The position numbers and the translations under genes were made by a program. A model generated the notes under the pieces. That model saw nothing but the letters and a program-made list of their open reading frames with translations. It searched no databases and was not told the origin of the DNA. This document shows positions 52,730 to 64,000 of a DNA stretch of 64,000 nt, in pieces. Each line of letters opens with the position of its first letter. Position 1 is the first letter of the stretch. Origin of the DNA: Symsagittifera roscoffensis (lineage: Eukaryota; Xenacoelomorpha; Acoela; Convolutidae); contig NC_087071.1 of the NCBI RefSeq assembly GCF_963678635.1, forward strand, positions 8,727,842 to 8,791,841. The letters are read 5' to 3'.

Positions 52730-54441
52730 ACGCGGTAACGATAAAAGATGCGTACCTGATACCGCGAATAGACGAGAGTCTATCTAAGCGTGGTGATGCC
52801 AAGTTCTTCACCACATTGGACTTAGGTTCTGCCTTCTGGCAGGTCCCTCTGCGAAAGAAGGACAGAGAGAAAACCGGATTCGCGTGCGAATTGGGATTGT
52901 ACCAGTGGAAGAGGATGCCCTTCGGCTTGTGCAATGCAACGGCCACTTTTCAAAGACTGATGGCTCAGGCTTCGACGAAAGTGACCAAGAAGTACGGGAA
53001 TCTCGTGATGTGTTACGTGGATGACGTAGTCATAGCGACACCGACCCTGGAAGACCACATTGATAGGCTCGATGAGGTCTTTGGATGCATGAAAAGAGCA
53101 GGATTAAAGTGCAAACCATCGAAATATGAAATCCTTAGGGATTCGATTAAGTACCTGGGAAGATTGGTGGATAGGCATGGTGTGAGGCCGGACCCGGAAG
53201 CGGTGGAAGCAGTATTGACATGGAAGGCCCCCAGAACGGACACACAGCTCCTGAGCTTCCTAGGGTTTGCCAATTACTACCGAGAATTCATAAAAGGATA
53301 TGCAGACAAGGTGTATCCGATGCAGAAGCTGATGCGCAACAAAGGGAAAAAGTTCGAATGGAACGATGAGGCACAGGTTTCTTTCGAGAACAAAAAGCGG
53401 GAACTGTGTGAAGCGCCAGTGCTGGGCATGCCTACGGAGAAGGGCATGTATGTTCTCGACACAGACGCATCGGTGGTGGCCATCTCAGGAATCTTGCATC
53501 AAGAGCAAGAATGGAACAGAAGAACAGTTCTCCGTCCCATTGCATACGGCAGCAAGGTCTTGAGTGACACAGAGATGAAATATGGCGCACCAAAAGCAGA
53601 AATGTTTGCAGTAGTCACCTTCGTGGAAAAGTACCGTGCATACTTGGGGAGCGCTCCCTTCAAGTTACGCGTGGACAACAGAGCGTTATCCTGGTTGAAA
53701 ACCTACTCGATGGATCAGAGTTATATTGGTAGATGGATAGTAAGATTGGATGGCTACCATGTGATAATCGAACATAAGATGCGTGATAAACACCAGAATG
53801 CTGACAACCTCAGTAAGAAAACTGAGTTCTATGAAAGATTGGAGCAGAAGCAGGCCAATCAGGCGGAAATAAAGGAGGGATTCTCGTTTCTGGACAAAGA
53901 AACTTATGAAGCGCTTCCCTTAACGAGATGGTTGGATAAGTGTGGACATCCAATTCCAGGGCACTCTGAGTTACCTGTAGAGAAAGAAGCCGAGATAAAG
54001 ATCCTATCCAAGGAGGACCCGGTCCCCTTGGATCTGTTGCTGCGCTCGAACCTGGTCCAGCAAGAACTCTCTGGCATGAACATAAACAGCCTCTCATTCT
54101 TGGATAAAACGGTGCAAGTCACACCGCAAGTGATGCGGATGCTGGGTGGATTGTTAGAAAGAGAAGTGACCAGAGATGACCCCGAGTGGACAGCAGCAGT
54201 GGCATCGCTAACAGTCAGTGAGAAGGTGAAGATCATGCCGTCCAGACGACAGCACGAAGAAAACGAGAGGGATTGTAGGACAATAGTTCAGCGACTAGTA
54301 TCCTCAATACCCCAAGAGATTTTAACCAGTACTTTTTACGGACAGAAAGAACAGGGGAGCAGCAAGCGAAAGAAAACCGTCACCTTTGTGGACCGGGATA
54401 AAGAGGGTGAAGAGGTAGAACAAAGTCTGCTGCAAGAATTT

Positions 54442-54585
54442 TTGTCCGGGGAGACGGATGATGAGAAGAACCAGCGGTCACAAGATCAACACCTGGGACA
54501 AGAAAATTTGTCCGGGGAGTCTGAGATAGACGAGAAAATTCCTGATGAGAAACAGGACCTAGAGAACAAGGTTTTGTCCGGGGAG
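54442..54585 (+). repeat. Three in-frame copies of the polypurine core in pol (element C)
   Basis: TTGTCCGGGGAG occurs at 54442-54453, 54508-54519 and 54574-54585, exactly 66 nt apart, each encoding LSGE. Element A has the same at 864-875, 798-809 and 732-743 on the minus strand, also 66 nt apart. Element B has one full copy (29565-29576) and a partial one (29619-29628) in the same linker. Confidence 0.85.
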
Positions 54586-57008
54586 TTCAGATGGATGCAA
54601 AGAAAGCACAGACATGATCTGGAGGAGCGTGCAGTTTCCAGCAGAACCTCTTCGACGGATGATAATTCCCGAAGCTCAGGAATGGACACCTATTCAGACA
54701 AGAATTCGAGCTCAGGATCAGAACTGTCAGAACTAGCGATACACACGCTACTAGTGGAAACTCGGGCAAGGGACCTGGACAGAGAGGTGTACCAGGATCC
54801 TGACAGTGATCGCTACTTAATACCAAGCGAAAGAGTCTTTGACAACGCAGCGGATGATTTGGAGACAATAGCGGTATCGAAACGTTCAATAAGTCTGTTG
54901 CCGCAGAAAGAGGTAGTCAGGACTGATCTTCTGCCGTTTCAACAAGAAACACAACCGTTGGCGAAGATTTGGTGCGTTAAGATGGAAGAAGACACACACC
55001 AGCCCAACGAGCTGAATAGTCAGATGAGGGTCATGAAGACATTTTTGAAGGCGAGATACAGACTCTCGGACCTTCTAAGCAAACTGAAAAGGTGGATCGA
55101 GAATGGTTCGCCGGATAAAGGGGACCTCGAGGAAGATAGTTATCGCATCCTGAGACAATACTTCATGCAGAAGGAAGGGAATTTATATTTGAACAAGGAC
55201 GGGATTGTGGCTTGCAAAAGAAGGGAGGAAGACAGAGTCCTATACAAGTATAACGCGATAGTATTACCGCAACTCTATCAGACAGAACTATTATTCAGGT
55301 CACATGATCAGATGGGCCATCAGGGGATCGACAAAGTATATCAGAGGATCCTGAAGCGCTTTGAGTGGCCTGGGATGAAAAAGGCATGCGAGAAATGGGT
55401 AACAGCATGTCTGTCATGCCAACAAGTCAAGGATCCAAGGAAGTTACGATTTCCTTTACAATCGATCGAGTCGTCTGATTTCAACGAGGTGGTGCAAATA
55501 GATCACCAAAAGATATGCATGACAGACAATGGTTGCAATCAGGTGCTGGTCATGATAGATCATTTTACGAAGTATGCAGAGGCCGTGCCCTGCATGACAG
55601 CCTCGGCGGAAGAGACATGCGACCATCTCATCAATACGTGGATAGCGAGACATGGTTGTCCGATGACGTTTCAATCGGATAATGGAACAGCTTTCGTAGG
55701 AGAGCTTACGAAAGAGCTTATGAGACGCTCACAGGTCGCTCAGGCTCAGTCCACGACATACCACCCTCAGACGAATGGCTTAGTGGAGAGACAGAATAGG
55801 ACGTTAGTGTCGATGCTAAGAGTATATTGTTCCAGGTATATGACCGATTGGGACAGATACCTTCCACAGGTGATGGGAGCATATAATAGCACACAACACT
55901 CAACCACTGGAGTCAGTCCTCACATGATGCTAACTGGACACGAAAAGTCTTTACCCTTAACCTTCTTCTACCCAGAATATGAGGGAAAGAAAACGTCCCC
56001 ACAGGTCTACGCGAGGGAGGTGATCAGACGCCAACAGGAGTTGAACGATTTGTGTAGACGAAATACTCAGCAAGCACAGGCAAGGCAGAGGTAAAGATTC
56101 GACAAGAAAGCAGCTGGTGCAAAGGCTTACTCGGTGGGGGACTACTTATGGGTATTTCAGAACGTTATACCACCAAAAGGGACTAAGAAGCTCCTAAAAA
56201 AGTGGAGGGGACCCTTCATGATTACAGAGGTGCACCAGGAGGGACTCTTTTATAGACTGAGTACTGGCCGAGCCGCCCACTACGAGAACATCAAGCCACA
56301 CAATCCATCGACAGAAGACTGGTGTATACCTGCAGACATGGAAGAAGGGGATTATTTGATGATGGATCCTGCTTGTGAGGTCAATGAAAAAGGCACCAGG
56401 GAGAAGAACGATGGAAACGAAGTCGTAGAGGAAGGTACGGATACACCGCTGGACCTGGATCCAAACGAACAGATCGAAGCGGACGATGAAACCTTACCCT
56501 ACGCTGAGGAAGATTGGCAGGATCCCGAACAGATAGAGGTTCCCAAGAACTTGGAACCGGATCTTCTGTTCACGATAAAGACTCGTCAGAAGGACGGGAC
56601 GAGACCAAGAAAGAAATACAATCCTTACGGTGACGACTTTGTAGTGGATAGGATAGACCTAAAGAAGATAGTGGAGGAAGTAGTGGGTCTAGAGGAAATA
56701 ACTGTGTCGCAAGACATTGACATAGTCGATGATCACGACGATGAGTGGGTTGACGACTGGTCGAAACCCGAGGTAGAATTCGACGACGAGCAACAGCAGT
56801 CATATGAACAAGACTTGACGAACCTGCGTGTCTTAGAGTGGCTGAATGAAACGACCTCGGATCCAGAGGAGACCAGTGTCACGATTCAAGACGTGGATCG
56901 TGGAAGCATGAAGTACATCAAGACCGAACGAGATGATCCTTCCTGGACTGCCCAGGAAGGACGACTACTCATTCCAGTTTCTAACCTCGACTTGATACCC
57001 GGTATGCG

Positions 57009-57064
57009 ATCGACGGGGACGTCGATGGGTATTTTTGTCCGGGGAGTGGGGGTAGGACTTACCC
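57009..57064 (+). promoter_or_regulatory. Conserved double hairpin with internal polypurine copy in pol, element C
   Basis: Hairpin ATCGAC-GGGGAC-GTCGAT (57009-57026), then TTGTCCGGGGAG (57035-57046), then hairpin GGGTA-GGACT-TACCC (57050-57064). Element B has the same arrangement. Silent codon positions are unchanged although the flanking codons differ. Confidence 0.65.
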
Positions 57065-57657
57065 ACACTGAAAACTTGATAATAAAAAAATTAAGAATAG
57101 CAAGAGAAACAGGAGACTTAGAAGCAGAAACAGGCGAAGAACCTAAGAAACCTGACATAGGCAGGGTAGTTGAGTCATATTTTAATTTACCAAATGAATA
57201 TTTTAGTAACATAATACTAACAGACAGTGATTTCATACTCACAAACAGAACATGTGCGATAGCAATCACCGCAGACATGAGTTTTAGGGACAGCGTTAGC
57301 GGCAGATTTTAGGAGAGAATACAAAAACGTGGAATTCCTTTGGAAGCAAAGACCAGGGATAGGGGGCGTAGCAGCCTTACCTCCGGCGACGTCGCAGATA
57401 CCGGGAAAATACTTGTGCTTCTTGGTAACGAGGGCGACGGAGAAGCAGCGCGTGGACCCAGAGAACCTAGTCTTGTCCTTGACGAGGCTGAGGGACTTCC
57501 TTGTCGAAATGGACGTGAAGGAGCTCTCGCTTCCAGTGTACATCCAAACAGAGGAAGACTGCATCCTCGGGAATTGTACGCGCTTGTACACGTGATATTC
57601 TCTGATACGAATATACAAGTATACCTACATAAGAAATATTACTTAAGTATAGGCTGA

Positions 57658-58067
57658 GTGATGTGCGAGAGGGTGTTAGGCCAAAGACTAAGTTGAATGT
57701 AATTTGTGATATGTGTGTTATGTTATGTTATGTTATGTTATGTTATGTGTTAGGTTATTAAGATCATGGGTAAGTAGGGGTTAGTGACCATGAACAACTA
57801 AATGACGATCTTTGGAATAAATCCAAAGTTTGGACTGTCCAATCTTAGGTCGAATTCCAAAATTTTAGAAACCAATTGATTTTATTAAATTTTAGGATAA
57901 ATATCTTTTTATCTGAACTGTTTTAAAGCAAATTTTAACGATATATGTTAAGGTGAAACAGACAAGTGTGATATTTGTGATTTCTTTTCTAGATCCTGAT
58001 TGATCATTTAATTGCTCACTTGAGTCAAAATCGTAGAATCAAACCGAATCAAACTTGAAAGAACAGA
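57658..58067 (+). other. Gap between pol and ORF2 of element C
   Basis: 410 nt, AT-rich. It holds about six copies of TTATG at 57718-57748 and a pyrimidine-rich TTTCTTTTCTAG ending at 57992, a candidate splice acceptor 75 nt before the ORF2 ATG. Nothing else is seen. Confidence 0.7.
57981..57992 (+). promoter_or_regulatory. Candidate splice acceptor upstream of ORF2 (element C)
   Basis: TTTCTTTTCTAG is a good 3' splice site by nematode standards and lies at the same relative place as the B site, between pol and ORF2. Confidence 0.45.
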
Positions 58068-61000
58068 ATGGATAATTTCAACTTGGATGAATTGATGGAC
58101 CTGGCAGAGGCATATGTAGGACCGATGATAGATGCGATCTATCGTCGGCTGATCGATCGAGACTTCGCTCTGGAGGACCCAGAGGGGAGTCATGTTGCTG
58201 ACCGCCCTGATCAACATCTTGGGGCACGACAACCGTGGGGACCGCCCCACGGAAGTCCTGTTGATGGCAGCATATGGAGAAAGAGGAGTACTAGACCGCC
58301 CGAACATGAGAATGATAAGGTGGAGAAACGGGGCTCTCTCAGGGAGTAACTTGGCGAATGAGCCTGGATTGGGAAGTTCTAGGACTTACCAACCAAGTGA
58401 GATGCCAATGCCCTCCAAGCCCAAACCTGGGCTGACGAGAATGCATCAGGAGATGAACAGCGAGGCGACCTCGTCTGGTTCACCACTGAGAGCAGCTGTG
58501 CCACCAAAAAGGGCGAAAGTAGCACAGAAGTTTCAGACGAACCAAACCATGCAAGATCTGGATGAGATGAACGATGAGCTGAAAAGTACAAAGAAGGAGC
58601 TGGACGAGATGACCAGAAGCATGCTCCAGATGGAGGAAGATCGAGACATGTGGAGAAAGTTGTTTGAAGACCGAACAAAAAGCAGGGTCAAGAGATTGAG
58701 CGTTTGAGGCAGGAATACAAAGAGCGATCGGAGCAGGTGGCGTTGACAACGGCCGTGGAGAAAGTGATACCTGCAAGGGATATTCCTCGTGGGCAGTCCC
58801 CGATGGAGCTCTTGACGCCTCGAGAAATGATTCAAACAACGGAGACACGGCTCCCAGCAGAGACAAATCGAGTAACAATCCCGGATCCTAGCGACACCTT
58901 GGGTGATCCCGTCGTAGAACAGACAGTGAGGAAACTGATAGAGACAGCTGGACGACTGGTCGCTAACAAGAATGCGCCAGGTTCCGGGGTGACTGCACCC
59001 TATGGAACGAGTGACGATACGGGCAGAGTACAACTCTCCCAGACCGTGATCAGACAAGGGAAAAGTAACGTGACACCACTAATGGGGAGCTCGAGAATCC
59101 CGAAGAGGAAAGTACGGAAGATGCCAGCGAAGAAAGTGTCTCGCATAATAGACGTGCAGAAGAATAATCAATTGAAATATAATTTCACGGGAGTTCCGGA
59201 GACAGATCCGAGGGCCTGCTTCAATCGAGCTACCTGGAGCCCGGCTGTGAACCTGCAGCAACCACCACTCGGGACATCTCATCTGATACTGGGAGACAGC
59301 TTGGTCAGAGTGCTGTCAAATTTGAGGACCTCGTGGGTCACCACGGTGATGGCCTTTGGAGGCGCGACGATAGCCCAATTATATCGGATGGTGGAACTGA
59401 TGAATCCAGGGAGGATTCCCAATGGGATGATCTTAGTCGGGACGAATGACATCTCCAGAGGTTCAGATGAGCAGGAAGAACTATGGAAGTCAATGATGGT
59501 GTGTTTGTTCACGACCCTCTGGCAGAAGTTCAATTGCGCGGTACTGACCGTTTGCACTGTGCCAATGAACGCGAGAAGCCTGACAGCATCAGGAAGAAGG
59601 CACAACGAGGGAGTCGTCAGGTGGAACAACATCTTGAGGAACCTAGCAAGTCGAAACGCCGGAAGAATGATCCTCATGGACATCGAACATGAGTTGAGAG
59701 CCATGGATCAGGCCAGACTGACCACGGACGGCAGTATCGAAGGACAAGCTTGGTTGAATCGAGTCGGACGGTTGGACGAGCTGGAAGCAGAATTCTTTGA
59801 CACAGGAGTGCTGAAGGAAGAAGGAACAGTGAGTGACGCGGTGATTACCACCTTTGTGCCTCCGAGCATGGAAACACGCTTGGGTACGGTCCCGGCCATC
59901 ACGAACTACAGGCGACAAAGCTCCAGCGAACCAGGTCAAAGAACAGACGTACAGGATCGATTGGGAGATGCACCGATGAGGAGGACTATTCATACTAGGA
60001 GAAGAATAGGACCTGTCAACCCAATCGAAGAGACAGCAGGCACATCTAGATCGGACACTAGATCGTAGACGACAAGTACCAGTCGAGAGGAGAGACCGAG
60101 CAGAGGCTCATTGATGTGGTCGAGACCCATACCGTCTGCCTGGCATATATACAAAGACGAGCTAATGAAGCTGGATCTCCAGAGAGTAAGCTTCATCGAA
60201 GATGCAAGGAGGATGCTGAATGGAGCGATGCTATCCGTCAGCAGATTGTACTCGATAACCGGCGTAGACTGGTTGATAGCCGCTAATAAATTTCAGCTCC
60301 ACGACGGCCTTGAGATTTGCTGACTTGGAGGGACTGCCCTCTAACAACACGATGGGACCAGTGAATGCGAGACCGTTGCATGATGTGAGATTGAACCATG
60401 ATGAGGGGAATCGTGAAGAGAGACCAGGAAGATTCCTGACGTTGAGACTGCCGATTGGACAACACGTGAAGATATTCAGGCAGCTGACGACACCACCTGG
60501 TCATGTGAAGGAAAGAGTGTACCCAAAACTAGTGAAACAAGATGGTGATGCCCAGAGATATGGCGGATTGACAGCGATAAAGAAAGATGAGACCATCTTC
60601 GCCGCCTATGACAAAGCAGAGATGAGGAAGGCCAAGATTATGGTAGTAGCGAATTCAGAGTTCGTGTACACCTCCAAGTCTTTGTTTTGGCCGGACGTCA
60701 TAATGTTGGCAGCGGTCGACCTGGACCTACTGCAATCAGTATCTTTGGCTATAGGGGTACAAAGGCAGACGGACATGAACCCAATTACGATTGTGTTTGC
60801 TGGCATCAAGGACCATCTACACAGTAGAGGTTTTCTGAGCAGACTCAGAGATCCTACAACAGCAGAAAACGCAGTATGGCCAGCGATAAAAGACAACCTG
60901 GAGCCGATGGTGAAGTGGTGGATGCGACGAAGGAGGGGTCATTCAATAAAGTGGCATTGAGAGTAGTATTCGCGTTGTCTCCGGGATATGTACATCTCCC

Positions 61001-63888
61001 GGATGGATTGAAATTCGTGTATGCAATTGTGGCCTTACTCTCGGAAGGAAAATATCAGGTGATCATATCAGCCCCGAATAGCATGATAGAAATGGAGAAC
61101 CTGAGGCCACTTAAGGCTGAACTGCCTGCAGTATGGTCAGATATCTCAAACGCGATGAGAGGATTCAAGGACCACGCGCTACACATGTTAGTGTTGGACG
61201 AAGTGCTGGGGTTGGAACTGTCCAATTTCAGTCGACAACTCAAACTGAAACCGGGAATAGACGACGACCATCGAGTGATCACGGCAATGTCCAACGACTT
61301 ATGGTTCCGAGCAATGGAAGTGGCAGGTGAAGATACAAGAAGAAAAAATTCACTAGAGACGAGAGCTCATCTGGAGGCGATGGTTCTGAGAACCAAGCCG
61401 GAAGCCAACCAGTGGCTACACCTGAACCCTAGAGTAGCGGCATTGGGTGCATATGCTTTTGGGCAAGGCCCCGTGATGATCACGAAGATACATGCCTACT
61501 TGTTAAAGGAGGTGAACCTGGCGGAAAATGCCGGAGAAAAGACCGCTGAGTTTGTAAACAGAATGTGTCAGATTACTCTGGAAACCTTCTGGACCCAGGA
61601 AGTGAAAAGACAGGAGGGCTTTGAAAGGACAGACAGCATGCTAGAAGGGTTGGGAGCCGGATGGACCGCGTCCTTCTTGGCAAAAGTTTACCCAAAAGTC
61701 TCGCACTATTTGATAAAAGAATTCCTCCAAGCAGTAGTGAGAGTATCGATAGTGGAACTAATAGCCTTGTTCGTGACATTCGGAGCGGAGAGCTTCGTGA
61801 AAGGACCGGCGATACTGCTCACCGATGGAATACAGAACCTGCGGCTAGACGGACTTCTGACATTGATTGCAATTACCCACGGAAACTTGGGAGGACTAAT
61901 GATACTGGCACGTTGTCCAGAGCAGATGAAAGAGAGAGTGAGGAACTTGGACATGAAGAAGTCCACGGACTCGTGGAACAAGATAAGAGACCTGAGACAC
62001 ACTCTTATCCAGTATCTCTTACAAGAAAATCGCTTTGGAACGGGAGAAGACGAGACGATTGAAAGAGAGGAGGATGTTAGACGACTTGTCGGAGGCATGC
62101 CGCTGTTAACTGATCTGAGTTTGGCTATGAGAACCGATCCCTTGGCGCTGATCAGAGGAGTCACGGAGTTCGTGACAGTGATCTATGGACTAGCAGTCAC
62201 GTTTGCGTTCCCTGACGTTAAAGTGGAAGCATATAGGAGGTCGGTGCTGCACCTGAACCTCATATCGGCAGTGGACGGTAGTACACTGAACTGGTGTGAG
62301 CAGCACACATTACGGGAGCTCATGAGTGAAGATCTGTTATTTGCGAAAATATCGGAGCCAGAGATGACAGTCATCAATTTTGACGATCACTTCCGTGATC
62401 GCATGGGAGAAGTAGAAAGAGGACACATCGAGGTGTTTCCAAAGCTTTGGAATCTGAGACCCTTTGATAAAATCAATGGTGAAATAACCAGAGTGCCTCG
62501 TCTCACTGCAGCATATCACAAAGTGAGAGAAGAGACGAAGGACTGGGGCGATTACAAGAAGCTGCCGGAAGCAATCCCTGAAATCCCCCTGATAAGAAGG
62601 ATGTTGCTCGGAGCAGTCTCCGTGGTACAAACTCCTAGATTGAGAGCATTCGAGACCAATCAAAGGAGAGTAGGGAATTTCGTGGGAACGATGGATCCAT
62701 ACTTTGTGGGGAGAAATGCCGCCGTGTTACAGTACACACGATTCGCATACACGGATCAAGCGACGAGAAGGCGAATAAGCAACGCCACTACTCCCAAGCC
62801 TGGAAGATTTGATGAGGAATGGATTAGGCTTAGCTCCGATGAGGATGAGAGGCAGGACCGAATTGCCTGAAGCCTCATTAATCCTGACTAGTGTAAAACA
62901 GGAGATGAAAGTGGGAGGAATATTGCAGACGAGAACCTTCCTAGCACCCTTCGGCTGCGAAGAAATCAAAGTGGTCCATGGAGAAGAGGAAAATAAATCG
63001 GCCGGTACACTGCTCATACCGAGATTCCAGGAAGGAGCCGAAAATGACGAACAAGGACCATCGAGCCCGAACAAAGATAAGTCAGAAGGAAATGACGGAC
63101 AGGGTGGAAGCCGTCAAACCGAAGAACCCATGCAACAAGATCAAGCTGGTGGGGAAGACGACAGGGCATCTACAGGAGGAACATCCAGCCTGGATTTCAA
63201 TATCTTCAGTAATCTTGAGAACAATGCAGATACGTTGGAAACGACTAAGCCAGCGGATGAAGGCATCTCGACACTGGAGCCTCCGTCAGCCTTTATGGAA
63301 ATGAAACGGAATTTGCCGGAGAGCAGCTCTCTTGGCAATTTAAGAAATAACGACCAGAGAATCCTCATGGAATCACTTCGGAGGAGAAGAATAGAGGCCT
63401 CAGCCAGAGTACCTTTCTTGGGAACGCTGCCCGAAGAAGAATGGGAAGTACATCACCGAGACCACGAGAGTAGGACGGGATGCAAACTGGACAGAGTGGC
63501 GTTTATGGAAGAAGTGTGGACCGTGGTTCAAAGCTATGGGACTCAGTCTATTCTGAAAACGGGTCTCAACCAACCCTTGATGAGAAAAGTACTTGATAAG
63601 CTTGATGAGTGTGAAGGGAGACTGAGTGAGTTGTTGATCGACTCAGCCACTGATGAGAGTGAAGCGAATTCTCCCATCAAGATGACACCGCGGGACGATG
63701 AAGGAGAGGTGGTGTATCTGTCAAGAACCAGGAGAGGGACGATGCGATCAAAATTGGTGATTGATAAAATCAATGCGATGAAAATGAAGTTAGGCAGCAG
63801 AGTGATGCCGAGGAGAGTTGGAAAGACGAAAGTGGATTCAGAAATATCGATGAAAGCTGGTAACTCAGCAAAAAGGAAACGAGTTTAG
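58068..63888 (+). pseudogene. ORF2 of element C: SGNH-domain protein, frameshifted
   Basis: Homologous to the first two thirds of the B ORF2, but spread over alternating frames. Breaks lie near 58180, 58700, 60310, 60900 and 62860, with a TAG at 60066-60068 and a stop at 63886-63888. It keeps a coiled coil (about 58540-58780) and the SGNH blocks GDS (59292-59300), GGAT and GTND (59439-59450). At block V, where B has DGIH, C has DGSI, so the catalytic His is missing. The second SGNH-like region is also present, with VANSEF, FAGIKDHLHS and DDDH motifs near 60645, 60795 and 61262. A conserved stretch of unknown function (LAMRTDPL...LNWCEQ) follows at about 62120-62310. Because the shifts are single-base and alternate between two frames, sequencing indels are an alternative to genuine decay. 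Confidence 0.88.
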
Positions 63889-64000
63889 GAGGTCATGGAT
63901 TTGGGGCAAGGTGATTATCAACTGCCTGGCACAGATAAAAATATTATCTGATATAGCGATGGTGCCACCCATTCTCATGGCGGGGATAAAGTCAACCGAA
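63889..64000 (+). other. Continuation of degraded ORF2 at the right edge
   Basis: 112 nt after the last stop. The B ORF2 continues here for more than 800 residues, so this is probably further coding sequence with another break. Too short to confirm. Confidence 0.4.

Larger units (their letters stand above)
52700..57657 (+). pseudogene. pol: Pol of element C: RT remainder, RNase H, integrase, tail; broken
   Basis: Pol resumes in a different frame from gag at the RT segment YLNAVTIKDAY and stays open to 56091. It keeps YVDD, RNase H TDAS, the integrase zinc site and the D,D35E residues. A TAA at 56092-56094 interrupts the KK/RFDKK region just before the GPF module; the same frame then continues to 57312. 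In the macro-like domain one indel near 57290 shifts the frame and another near 57550 restores it, and the last codons end at 57657 with HKKYYLSIG. The linker between RNase H and integrase holds three LSGE peptides encoded by TTGTCCGGGGAG. This copy lacks protease and cannot make a full polyprotein. Confidence 0.92.
41057..64000 (+). mobile_element. Element C: degraded A-family retrotransposon with shared LTR and internal duplication
   Basis: Plus-strand order: 3' internal remnant with polypurine tract (41057-41799), LTR (41800-42723), primer-binding site, leader, gag lacking its start, second leader (from 47337), gag, pol with a 1.6-kb deletion, a nonsense codon and frameshifts, and ORF2 with several frameshifts that reaches the right edge. 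An LTR bordered by a polypurine tract on one side and a primer-binding site on the other is the signature of two elements joined head to tail through one LTR. The family is that of A; A and C together form a large inverted repeat around B and the SNF5 exon. Confidence 0.88.

Noticed and set aside
49739-57657. Programmed frameshift between gag and pol in element C
   Set aside because: A and B carry gag and pol in one frame, and the shift in C coincides exactly with a deletion breakpoint.

Overview
The window is a nest of very large Ty3/gypsy-type LTR retrotransposons in a eukaryotic, probably nematode, genome. The nematode call rests on TTTTCAG/ATTTCAG-type splice acceptors placed just before start codons (upstream of the gag-pol ATG near 35303 and of a host exon near 39503), a host exon encoding the N-terminus of SNF5/SMARCB1 (snfc-5 type), and the absence of any bacterial gene organisation. 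Long ORFs without introns are interspersed with AT-rich, repeat-rich leaders.

Layout. (1) 1-15451, minus strand: element A. Its gag-pol frame is open from 7235 to the left edge. Behind it lie a 2.9-kb leader, an LTR (10126-11046), a truncated gag, a second copy of the leader and a second LTR (14531-15451). (2) 15452-15900: pieces of older truncated LTRs. (3) 15901-38948, minus strand: element B, a complete 23.05-kb retrotransposon with 886-bp LTRs that differ at about two positions. It has a 2892-codon gag-pol and a separate 2959-codon ORF2. (4) 38949-41056: LTR debris interleaved with a host SNF5/SMARCB1 exon and a partial duplicate of that exon. (5) 41057-64000, plus strand: element C, a degraded relative of A. 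In order it holds a 3' internal remnant ending in a polypurine tract, an LTR, a leader, a broken gag, a second leader, gag, a deleted and frameshifted pol, and a frameshifted ORF2 that runs to the right edge.

How the genes work together. Gag-pol supplies capsid-like, zinc-knuckle, retropepsin, RT, RNase H and integrase functions. It carries a roughly 450-residue tail after the integrase GPF module that ends in what looks like a macro (ADP-ribose-binding) domain of the TARG1/OARD1/Poa1 type. ORF2 encodes a coiled coil, a full SGNH (GDSL) esterase domain, a second region with SGNH-like spacing, and more than 1800 further residues that I do not recognise. All three elements share an identical 17-nt primer-binding site set 11-12 nt from the LTR. 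The polypurine-tract core (TGTCCGGGGAG) recurs inside the pol frame at several sites. One of these lies in a roughly 60-nt stretch that is almost identical between B and C even at silent codon positions and folds into two perfect hairpins. The combination of giant size, esterase ORF2, terminal macro domain and internal polypurine copies is the unusual system in this window.
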